This document shows positions 1 through 6,076 of a stretch of DNA of 11,846 nucleotides, piece by piece; positions within the stretch are counted from its first letter, which is position 1; each line of letters begins with the position of its first letter. The notes beneath the pieces were generated by a model. It saw nothing but the letters and a program-made list of their open reading frames with translations. It was not told where the DNA came from and did no database searches. The position numbers and the translations under genes were made by a program. The DNA comes from Candidatus Rifleibacteriota bacterium (GTDB lineage: Bacteria > Riflebacteria > Ozemobacteria > Ozemobacterales > Ozemobacteraceae). The stretch lies in the NCBI GenBank assembly GCA_029564115.1, contig JAKQQP010000373.1, positions 1-11,846 on the forward strand, read 5' to 3'.

Positions 1-124
1 CTACCTTAAGTAGTGTCTCAAAGGATCTCGTTTTTCAACAAGACCCGCTTGGCGTCATAATTAAAGTCTTTCGATCTTATTCTCAATGAGCTTCGGGCTT
101 TTTGGCCCGCCCCGCCGTGGCAGG
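1..124 (-). ncRNA. 5' portion of a predicted structured RNA or leader, running off the left edge
   Basis: The minus-strand promoter at 131-159 should start transcription near 124. The resulting RNA begins G/C-rich and contains a hairpin at 94-109 (CGGGC/GCCCG around CAAAAA). A second, 10-pair stem lies at 23-46 with a GAAA tetraloop: GGGTCTTGTT pairs with AACGAGATCC. Two of its pairs are G-U on the minus-strand RNA but would be A-C mismatches on the plus-strand RNA, which favours the minus strand as the transcribed one. No convincing protein-coding frame with an SD site is seen. The identity is unknown: it does not match the tmRNA, RNase P, SRP RNA or common riboswitch cores that I recall. 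A 16S rRNA leader is my leading guess because of the promoter type, but the RNA body lies outside the window. Confidence 0.4.
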
Positions 125-130
125 AAGTTC

Positions 131-159
131 ATATTATCAAATCAATTCAAAAGTGTCAA
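131..159 (-). promoter_or_regulatory. Strong sigma70-type promoter with UP-like tract, firing leftward
   Basis: Read on the minus strand, TTGACA (159-154) is a perfect -35 and TAATAT (136-131) a near-perfect -10, with a 17-base spacer. Immediately upstream, 161-188 is almost entirely A/T with A- and T-runs, resembling the UP elements of rRNA and other stable-RNA promoters. Transcription should begin near 124. It is divergent from the GTPase genes. Confidence 0.7.
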
Positions 160-233
160 CTAAATATTTTATAATTTTATTTTATTTGCCGTTCTGCTCA
201 AAACTCTCATTCAGAGGGACTTTCTATTGTTGA

Positions 234-261
234 TGCAATAAAAAAAGGCTTCTGATATAAT
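234..261 (+). promoter_or_regulatory. Promoter of the GTPase gene pair (extended -10)
   Basis: TGATATAAT at 253-261 is an exact extended -10 (TGnTATAAT). The -35 is weak: TGCAAT at 234-239 gives a 16-base spacer, while TTGATG at 230-235 would need 20. Extended -10 promoters tolerate a poor -35. The expected start near 267-269 falls at the ATG at 270. An alternative plus-strand promoter is TTCAAA (146-151) with TATAAT (170-175) and an 18-base spacer; it would give a leader of about 90 bases and would collide with the leftward promoter. Confidence 0.5.
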
Positions 262-269
262 CTAGGTGC

Positions 270-2105
270 ATGAAATCAACTTCTGAAAATGTAAACAGCC
301 TGCTTTCCCAAACCAGAATGCATCTGCAGACCCTTGTCGCCAGAATGCCTGCGCTGATCAAGCACCTAAGCGGCGACAACATTTCCCACGACTCCTGGAA
401 AATACTCGAGCAGATACCCGAAAATCTCTGCGAAGTTGAAGGCCGGCCGGTTATAACCATAGCCTTCTGTGGGCCGAGTGGTGCAGGCAAGAGCACTGTT
501 TTCAATCTTTTGACCGGAATAGGTGTCCCCGCCGGCGGTGCCGTAAGGCCGATGACACACGCTTCGCTGGCCGCCTTCCCCGAAGAGCTTCGCTGTCGCA
601 TTCAGCCCCAGCAGGTCTTCAGAGGCTTCAATCTCTCAGAACTTGCTCAGCTTTCAGAACTAAAAAAATCTGGCATCGCAAGCAATCAGTTGTTTTTTCA
701 TTATTTTTCCGGCAAAAACCCGGCTGCAGATCTTTGGCCATGCCTGATAGACATACCTGATTTCAACACCACCGAAGTAGCAAACTGGGACAAAGCGGAA
801 GAAATGATCAGAAGAGCTGAATCGATTATTTTCACTGTTTATCACGAAGCATACAAAGACATGAAAACCTTCGAAATTCTTAAAAAAGTTCTTTTGATTG
901 CCGGAAACGTCACCATCCTTCTGACCAAGCTTGACCCGGCTGAGTGCGCCGCGAATGCCGCCGCGATTCGCAATGACCTTATCGATAGTCTCAATAAAAG
1001 ACCCGACTTCAACATACAGCGCACAGACGGGCAGACTCTTGCCACTTTTCTTCAAAATTCAGCTTTCTATTACAGTCCGTTCTCGTCAGACGTTCGTTTG
1101 AGCGATATAAAACCGCTCGCTAACGCCTGCAATGATTTTTCTGAACACATTTTTGGCCAGAACGGGCCAGAAGTTGCTTTAAAAAGGCAATTGCAAAGTA
1201 TCACTCTCGGAGTCAACTGGTGCGAGAAGCTTTGCGCCGAAGCCGAAGCCTCTGGCATGAAACTGCAGGCAGAAATCGAAGCGGTCGAAGCAGCGATAAC
1301 CGCGGCGGCACAGACTGTAACCGGTGAAGAATTTCCAGTTTTTAAAATGCTGAATCTCATCAGAAGGCAGCTCGAAGAAAACCGCCCCACCCTTTTGCGC
1401 CGAGCTTTTCAGCCACTGCTGTTAGCCGGCTCTTCTTTGAAAGCAGCTATTTCTTCAGTATCTAAAGCCATCTCACGCCTTTCCGGAGGCGAATTGCTGC
1501 ATAACATCAAGCAGCGTGACAGCCTCGAAAAGACAAGACTGCACTCAGAGGTTAACAATCTTATCGAATCTTGGCGCCGAAACCCCAAAATTCAAGGGGT
1601 AACGACCGAAAAATGCGCTACCGCCACCAGCGCGATTCTTAATGCCGAATTGCCACCGATTGACTCTGAATGGGAAATTTCGCTCAATGAATCCCTCAAA
1701 AAATGGCAATCAGGCAACAAAGATCTCTGGAAATGGCTGAATATAATCGATGAAGTTTTTATTCTGCTGGGTGCCGGGCTGGTATTTGCAGATTTTTTTA
1801 TTGATGGCGGCGTTGGCACCATGGGCGCCGTGGCAGTAATCGGTGGCAGCGGTGCTACCGGCGGCTTCCTTCTTTCCCTTTTCAACAATATGGGCCTGGG
1901 GCGCGAGGTTGTTGAAGCACACCAACAATGGAAAAAGCTGCGTCAGGCGTCTTACCAGGCACACATCAAGAAACTGCTGGCCGGGCCGATCTTTCTCGAA
2001 CAATTAGAGACGCAGGCTGCAACGCTCTCGGCAGAGCAGATTTCTGTTTGCCAGACAGCCTGCAGGAAATTAAAGGAAATAAGTCTGATTCATGAAATCC
2101 GATAA
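270..2105 (+). CDS. Large P-loop GTPase, dynamin-like or Era-like, membrane-associated (GTPase A)
   Basis: The 611-residue protein has a GTPase domain near its N-terminus. G1/Walker A is GPSGAGKST at 68-76, a candidate G2 Thr is 96, G3 is DIPDF at 161-165, and G4 is TKLD at 219-222. The region from about 300 to 490 looks helical and charged, as in the stalk of dynamin-like proteins. A Gly/Ala-rich hydrophobic stretch at about 496-540 could insert into or span a membrane, followed by a helical tail. The overall plan fits bacterial dynamin-like or YfjP-type GTPases, but I do not recognise a named family, and the substrate is inferred to be GTP from TKLD. The ATG at 270 has only AGGTG one base upstream, so the message may be leaderless; the next ATGs (318, 345) have no better SD. 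The gene overlaps the next GTPase gene by 14 bases. Confidence 0.85.
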   Translation: MKSTSENVNSLLSQTRMHLQTLVARMPALIKHLSGDNISHDSWKILEQIPENLCEVEGRPVITIAFCGPSGAGKSTVFNLLTGIGVPAGGAVRPMTHASLAAFPEELRCRIQPQQVFRGFNLSELAQLSELKKSGIASNQLFFHYFSGKNPAADLWPCLIDIPDFNTTEVANWDKAEEMIRRAESIIFTVYHEAYKDMKTFEILKKVLLIAGNVTILLTKLDPAECAANAAAIRNDLIDSLNKRPDFNIQRTDGQTLATFLQNSAFYYSPFSSDVRLSDIKPLANACNDFSEHIFGQNGPEVALKRQLQSITLGVNWCEKLCAEAEASGMKLQAEIEAVEAAITAAAQTVTGEEFPVFKMLNLIRRQLEENRPTLLRRAFQPLLLAGSSLKAAISSVSKAISRLSGGELLHNIKQRDSLEKTRLHSEVNNLIESWRRNPKIQGVTTEKCATATSAILNAELPPIDSEWEISLNESLKKWQSGNKDLWKWLNIIDEVFILLGAGLVFADFFIDGGVGTMGAVAVIGGSGATGGFLLSLFNNMGLGREVVEAHQQWKKLRQASYQAHIKKLLAGPIFLEQLETQAATLSAEQISVCQTACRKLKEISLIHEIR

Positions 2106-3681
2106 ATCACTGCTTATCCTGGAACGGACAAAAAACCTCGCCAGAAAATGCGAAACTTTGCAGAGTAACGAACTGTTTTTCGGTCTGCAACAAAATCTTC
2201 GCACCGCAATCGATCTTGAAGAAGCGCACATTAAAGCACCTCCTGTGATTTCCATCATAGGTGGCACGGGCTCCGGCAAGTCTTTTATATTCAGCAGACT
2301 TTGCAACAGACCTGACGCAAGCCCCTCTTCTAGCTCGATCAGAGGCTTTACCAAAAAACTCTTTATCGCAGCCGGTAACAGTGAACTTCAGACTCTGCCT
2401 TTTTCTGACGATGAAGCAGTTTTTGTGCCCGACAGCATACCTGATGTCGTTTTAATAGACACGCCCGATTTTGACAGCATAGTAGACGACAATGCCAGGC
2501 TGGCTGGCGAAACGATACGTGTTTCAGACATTCTTGTCGTGGTAACTACTCCCGATAAGCGCTCCAACTTTGCCATTCACCAGAAGATAATCGAATGGGC
2601 TTCACGCAAACGCTGGTTTTTCGTCATCAACAAAACAGATACTGCCACTGACACCAGTGACATGGCCCTTAAAGAAGAATTGTCCAGAAAGCTCTCAACA
2701 ATGGGTTTTGCAGTTGACACATCGGCAATTTTTGCCTTCAGTGCCAGGCAAACAGATTCAGACGAATTCAATCGCTTCAAAAATACGGTTTTTGCGCATC
2801 GCACGCTGGCTGAAAATGCCATGCTGCGAGAAGAGGCCGCGGCCAGGCGCATCCTTTTTGCTCTCAACAATGGCAGAACCAGCGAAAAAATTCTGAAGCT
2901 GCAGCATGAACTCATAGAATTCAGATCGACTCTGGCCAAAAGAATTGTCGAACAGCATACTCTGGTGCTTTCTTCTGCAGCAATTCGCAGCATGCTCGCC
3001 AACTCTATGCAGGCAGCCATTTACCGCGAAATGACAACCGGCCTCTCGTTGTTTCTCTACCCGTATTTCGCCCTGACAAACGTCTTTTCACAGGGTATCA
3101 GCCCAGAAACTGCCCAAAAAGCCATCGAAACGGCCAATGCATCGAATCAGCACCTCACAGATTGTTACATCGACGAACGGCGTTTTCTTGAAGACCGCAG
3201 TTTGCCAGGCAGCCCAACTGTTCTTGTGCCGCAAACCGGCAGGAGCAACGATGTAATGTTTCAGATCCTCGCGACAGCCCGCAAAAATTATGATTCTGCT
3301 CTTTTGAAGTTTTATCTGATTCTCGGAAACGCGCTGCCGACGTTGTTGCTGGGTTCGGCGGTATATCGGGCCACCGTCAGCTGGGTAAACGGCGTATGGC
3401 TGCCAACTGACTTTTTCGTTCACGCTTTTGCCCTGATTCTTATAGCAACTTTTCCCGGTTATCTTCTGGCAGCAAAAGGCATAAGCCGCATCGCTGCCAG
3501 GTTTTCACCCTGCTACACAGGAACCGGGGCAACAGAACTGGCCGGGCTTGAATACAATATTGCCTCTATTGACCGCATTCTGCAAGAGTCTTCAATTTTG
3601 TGCAGCTCGATAGATGAGCAACTGGGTGAGCTTCAACAGCAGTTACCGCAAAATATCTGCGGAATCACCACTGACGAATGA
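2092..3681 (+). CDS. Second P-loop GTPase with two C-terminal membrane segments (GTPase B)
   Basis: The 529-residue protein has a complete set of G motifs: G1 GGTGSGKS at 57-64, candidate G2 Thr87, G3 DTPDF at 123-127, G4 NKTD at 180-183 and G5 SAR at 217-219. NKTD specifies guanine. A helical region follows, then two hydrophobic segments at about 404-424 and 440-461 that look like a transmembrane hairpin, and a short tail ending in a Gln-rich helix. This order matches bacterial dynamin-like or YfjP-type GTPases, with no specific family name assignable. The gene starts inside the end of GTPase A in another frame. Its only SD candidate, AAGGA, lies about 14 bases before the ATG, so translation probably depends on coupling to GTPase A. 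The two proteins differ in length, G1-G3 spacing and membrane part, so they are not a simple recent duplication. A joint role in membrane remodelling is inference. Confidence 0.85.
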   Translation: MKSDKSLLILERTKNLARKCETLQSNELFFGLQQNLRTAIDLEEAHIKAPPVISIIGGTGSGKSFIFSRLCNRPDASPSSSSIRGFTKKLFIAAGNSELQTLPFSDDEAVFVPDSIPDVVLIDTPDFDSIVDDNARLAGETIRVSDILVVVTTPDKRSNFAIHQKIIEWASRKRWFFVINKTDTATDTSDMALKEELSRKLSTMGFAVDTSAIFAFSARQTDSDEFNRFKNTVFAHRTLAENAMLREEAAARRILFALNNGRTSEKILKLQHELIEFRSTLAKRIVEQHTLVLSSAAIRSMLANSMQAAIYREMTTGLSLFLYPYFALTNVFSQGISPETAQKAIETANASNQHLTDCYIDERRFLEDRSLPGSPTVLVPQTGRSNDVMFQILATARKNYDSALLKFYLILGNALPTLLLGSAVYRATVSWVNGVWLPTDFFVHAFALILIATFPGYLLAAKGISRIAARFSPCYTGTGATELAGLEYNIASIDRILQESSILCSSIDEQLGELQQQLPQNICGITTDE

Positions 3682-3716
3682 CTGTAACAGAACGGCTGAC
3701 AAGATTTCTATACAGA
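3682..3716. other. Short convergent intergenic gap, no terminator seen
   Basis: These 35 bases separate the stop of GTPase B from the stop of ecfT. No stem followed by a T-run is visible on either strand. The nearest inverted repeat, CCGCA/TGCGG at 3646-3662 inside GTPase B, has no T-tract. Confidence 0.5.
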
Positions 3717-4460
3717 TCATAATCTCGAATAAATTGCTGCAGAGATTGTCAGAATGGCAAAAATTCCGGCCATGATATCGGCAGGTTTGAATGTGTATTG
3801 CTGGTAACGGGTGCGAACGCCAGCTACACGGTAGCCTCTGGCCTCCATTGCCTCAGCGAGCTCTTCAGCTCTGATAATCGCCTGTGCCAGCGTCGGAATC
3901 ATCAGAGGCATCATTGCCGCAGCGGTCGAAAAGATGCCAGCTTTCCCAAGACGGGCGCCTCTGGCAGTTTGTGCCATACGAATACGGTCTATTTCTGCGA
4001 GCATGACTGGTAAAAACCGCACTGCGATGACCATAACCAGCGCCAGTTCACGTGCCGGCAACCGAAAAAAGCTTAAGGGCCTGAATACGACTTCCCAGAA
4101 ATACATCAATTCTGACTGTGGCGAAACGACCAGATAAAATCCGGCAACCAGAAAAACTCCAACAATGCGCAAGATGGCCTCAAAAGCAGGCTCTAATTCA
4201 AAGCCATTGCCACGAAAGCCCTGTACCAGAGACACTATCAAAAGAAGAACCGCAATTTTTTTTATCGACAGGAGAATTTCTTTTAGCGGAAGTCGCCCAA
4301 GCCATGCCGTCAAAAGCATTGCGGCGAGCACGCCCGCCATAAGCGCTACGCCAAAAGAATTCAAAGAGAAAAACATGATCGCCGCCAGACATAAAACACC
4401 TTTTACCAGCGGGTTAAATGCGTAAAGAAAGCTGTTGCCCGGTTGATAGCCTAACTGCAT
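3717..4460 (-). CDS. ecfT: ECF transporter transmembrane component EcfT (CbiQ-like)
   Basis: EcfT is the membrane scaffold of ECF-type vitamin and metal-ion importers. It connects a substrate-binding S component to the two ATPases. The 247-residue protein has hydrophobic segments at about 20-54, 68-80, 94-113, 136-154 and 226-245. The two cytoplasmic coupling motifs that grip the ATPases are both intact: ARG at 166-168 (within AQTARGAR) and ARG at 207-209 (within AMEARGY). Length and motif placement fit the family. The ATG at 4460 lies inside the end of ecfA2 (10-base overlap), indicating translational coupling; AAGG and AGG stand shortly upstream. It is the last gene of the leftward operon. 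No S component is encoded in the window, so this is probably a shared (group II) module serving S proteins encoded elsewhere, but the substrate cannot be read from the sequence. Confidence 0.93.
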   Translation of the reverse strand: MQLGYQPGNSFLYAFNPLVKGVLCLAAIMFFSLNSFGVALMAGVLAAMLLTAWLGRLPLKEILLSIKKIAVLLLIVSLVQGFRGNGFELEPAFEAILRIVGVFLVAGFYLVVSPQSELMYFWEVVFRPLSFFRLPARELALVMVIAVRFLPVMLAEIDRIRMAQTARGARLGKAGIFSTAAAMMPLMIPTLAQAIIRAEELAEAMEARGYRVAGVRTRYQQYTFKPADIMAGIFAILTISAAIYSRL

Positions 4461-5257
4461 GGCTGACCTGCCTTCTGCAGAAACTTGCCGACTTCAACGG
4501 CATTTATAACGGGCAAAAATGGCTCATTTTTATACGGTCGAACAGCAGCGTAATACCATTCTGGCAACGGGTAAAACAAATTATCGGTCAAAGCCTGCCT
4601 TAAAAAATCATTGCCATTGAACCAGCTCCCCTGCCCTTCGCGCAAAAAAAGAATGTTGGAAGTGGGAGTGAGAAAAATCTCGGGCTCATGCGTCACAACT
4701 ATGACAATGTGCTCGCGGGCAAGGCTTTCAAGAATCGAGGCAAGACTTTTTTGCCCTGAACCGTCGAGCCCGGCAAGCGGTTCATCGAGAAGAATCAGCG
4801 GCATGCGAGCGACTGTGCAGGCTGCAAGAGCTACGCGACGCTTTTCCCCGCCAGAAAGCTCAAAAGGGTGGCGGTGATAATACAAATCTGGTTCGAGACC
4901 CCAGCGTCGAAGCCAATTTTCTGCTTCACTTCTAATCTGGGAAGCGGGAAAGTTGAGCATTCGCAGAGAAAATTCTATTTCGTCGCCCACCGTCGGGTTA
5001 AAAAACAGAGATTCCGGGTTCTGAAAAGTCAGAGAAAAGTTGCCGTCTGGAATGAACTTTTCGCCATCTGTTGCAATGCTTCCGGAAAACTCTTTATGAA
5101 AGCCGGCCATCGCCAGCAGAAGACTGCTTTTTCCGGAACCGGCGCGACCGACAACAAGGTTGACAGCGCCAACAAAAAACTCGCCGTTCATGGCATCAAT
5201 GACGCTTTTTGTGCCGTACGAAACACAAAAATTCTGCAATGTGAGTTTGTTGATCAT
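4451..5257 (-). CDS. ecfA2: ECF transporter ATP-binding protein EcfA2
   Basis: This is one of two ATPase subunits that power the ECF importer from the cytoplasmic side. The 268-residue protein has every ABC motif: Walker A GRAGSGKSS at 37-45, Q-loop Gln79 in FQNPE, signature LSGGE at 134-138, Walker B LILLDEP at 154-160 with catalytic Glu159, D-loop around 162-165, and H-loop His190 in VVTHEP. After the ATPase core there is a tail of about 60 residues, as in EcfA proteins, ending in a short helix. Its ATG at 5257 overlaps the stop of ecfA1 as ATGA, and GGAG lies seven bases upstream, so the start is secure. The EcfA1/EcfA2 naming follows gene order and could be swapped. Unlike its partner, it keeps the switch histidine, so it may provide the fully canonical hydrolysis site of the heterodimer. 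Confidence 0.93.
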   Translation of the reverse strand: MINKLTLQNFCVSYGTKSVIDAMNGEFFVGAVNLVVGRAGSGKSSLLLAMAGFHKEFSGSIATDGEKFIPDGNFSLTFQNPESLFFNPTVGDEIEFSLRMLNFPASQIRSEAENWLRRWGLEPDLYYHRHPFELSGGEKRRVALAACTVARMPLILLDEPLAGLDGSGQKSLASILESLAREHIVIVVTHEPEIFLTPTSNILFLREGQGSWFNGNDFLRQALTDNLFYPLPEWYYAAVRPYKNEPFLPVINAVEVGKFLQKAGQPCS

Positions 5258-6063
5258 GGTTTTGCTCCAGAAAGCTTTTCAAAAACCCATGATTCAGGGC
5301 GTGTAAACCACGGCAGACTGTCGCACGAGCTTTTGAGCTCCTCCCTGCTGCCCTGAAAAGCCAATTGCCCCTGGTCAAAAGCCAGAATCTGGTCGAATTG
5401 CGCCAGGTCTTCCGGGAGTTGCGAAACAACAATGACGCCGATGCCATGATCGCGGGCAAAACTTTTAAGCTGCTGCCAGAAAATAATTCTGGACCAGGGA
5501 TCAAGATGAGAAGTTGGCTCATCGAAGATCAGCCATGAGGGTTCCATCGCCAGAACAGCAGCAATGCAAAGCAGCTGTTTCTGGCCACCCGACAGGTTGT
5601 TCACTGGAGCAGAGAGCAGCGATTCCAGACCAAAACGACCGGCGACATCTCTGATTCTTGAATGCATTTCCGCGTTTGAAACCGCAAGGTTTTCAAGACC
5701 AAAAGCGATGTCTTCGGCAACCGTTGTTCCAACAATCTGATTGTCGGGGTTCTGAAAGATAATGCCGGCAAGAAAGCGGCAATTGCCAGTATGATTGAAA
5801 GGGGCAAAACCATCTACCTCGATTGCCCCGGAATCAGGGCAGATCAGGCCCGCTATCAGTCTCGCCACGGTTGACTTGCCACTGCCGTTACGACCGATAA
5901 TGCCGGTTATAGGGCCTTTTGAGCATGAAAAAGAAACCTCCTTCAAGCTGAAGGAGGTTTCTGATTTCCCGTGATATCTGAAAGATACTTTATCGAGAAC
6001 TATCATCCTTGCCGTTTTTGATCCCGTATGTTTTCTGGCTGACGCCGGAAAACGCGGTTTCAA
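5254..6063 (-). CDS. ecfA1: ECF transporter ATP-binding protein EcfA1 with a substituted H-loop
   Basis: This is the second ABC ATPase of the ECF module. From the TTG at 6063 it has 269 residues: Walker A GRNGSGKST at 57-65, Q-loop Gln104 in FQNPDNQ, signature LSGGQ at 157-161, and Walker B WLIFDEP at 177-183 with Glu182. Where the family has the switch histidine (TH), this protein reads VVSQLPEDL, so Gln215 replaces His. The start is uncertain. The TTG has a perfect AGGTGA SD (6071-6076) seven bases upstream, overlapping the rplQ stop. The ATG at 6006 would give MIVLDKVSFRY, the usual family N-terminus, but has no correctly spaced SD. The 19 extra residues are basic and look unlike the family. 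The gene follows rplQ after 12 bases with no terminator between. An intrinsic-terminator-like hairpin lies inside the gene at 5932-5962. Confidence 0.92.
   Translation of the reverse strand: MKPRFPASARKHTGSKTARMIVLDKVSFRYHGKSETSFSLKEVSFSCSKGPITGIIGRNGSGKSTVARLIAGLICPDSGAIEVDGFAPFNHTGNCRFLAGIIFQNPDNQIVGTTVAEDIAFGLENLAVSNAEMHSRIRDVAGRFGLESLLSAPVNNLSGGQKQLLCIAAVLAMEPSWLIFDEPTSHLDPWSRIIFWQQLKSFARDHGIGVIVVSQLPEDLAQFDQILAFDQGQLAFQGSREELKSSCDSLPWFTRPESWVFEKLSGAKP
5923..5962 (-). terminator. Terminator-shaped hairpin inside ecfA1
   Basis: Perfect 14-base arms (5932-5945 and 5949-5962) flank a 3-base loop. In the leftward transcript the stem core ACCTCCTTCA/TGAAGGAGGT is followed by TTCTTTTTC, giving the shape of an intrinsic terminator. 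It covers codons 34-44 of ecfA1 counted from the TTG. The descending arm also contains a full AAGGAGG SD core. The structure is directly visible; that it terminates or attenuates is inference. Confidence 0.5.
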
Positions 6064-6070
6064 CTACCGC

Positions 6071-6076
6071 TCACCT
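6071..6076 (-). promoter_or_regulatory. Shine-Dalgarno site deciding the ecfA1 TTG start
   Basis: AGGTGA matches the extended anti-SD of 16S rRNA (TAAGGAGGTGATC) and sits seven bases before the TTG at 6063. It overlaps the TAA stop of rplQ, so ribosomes finishing L17 would be well placed to reinitiate. The competing ATG at 6006 has only AAGG directly abutting it. Confidence 0.5.

Noticed and set aside
3..89. Open plus-strand frame from the window edge to a TGA at 87-89 that could be the end of a protein
   Set aside because: Twenty-eight open codons occur easily by chance. The consensus promoter pointing the other way and the minus-strand-specific stem fit a leftward RNA better.
82..103. Possible rightward terminator, AGCTTCGGGCTTTTT
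   Set aside because: The stem is only three or four pairs with a bulge, and the T-run is part of the better CGGGC/GCCCG hairpin on the other strand.
160..190. A/T-rich stretch as a sign of horizontal transfer or an origin element
   Set aside because: It is only about 30 bases long and is better explained as the upstream element of the adjacent leftward promoter.
224..601. Minus-strand open frame opposite the start of GTPase A
   Set aside because: It overlaps the P-loop-encoding region of a convincing GTPase gene, has low-complexity composition and no family features.
2577..3020. Minus-strand 147-codon frame opposite GTPase B
   Set aside because: It is Ser/Leu/Ala-rich shadow sequence opposite the NKTD and SAR motifs of a real gene.
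3646..3662. Inverted repeat CCGCA/TGCGG as a terminator for either operon
   Set aside because: It is a short five-base stem inside GTPase B with no T-tract on either side.
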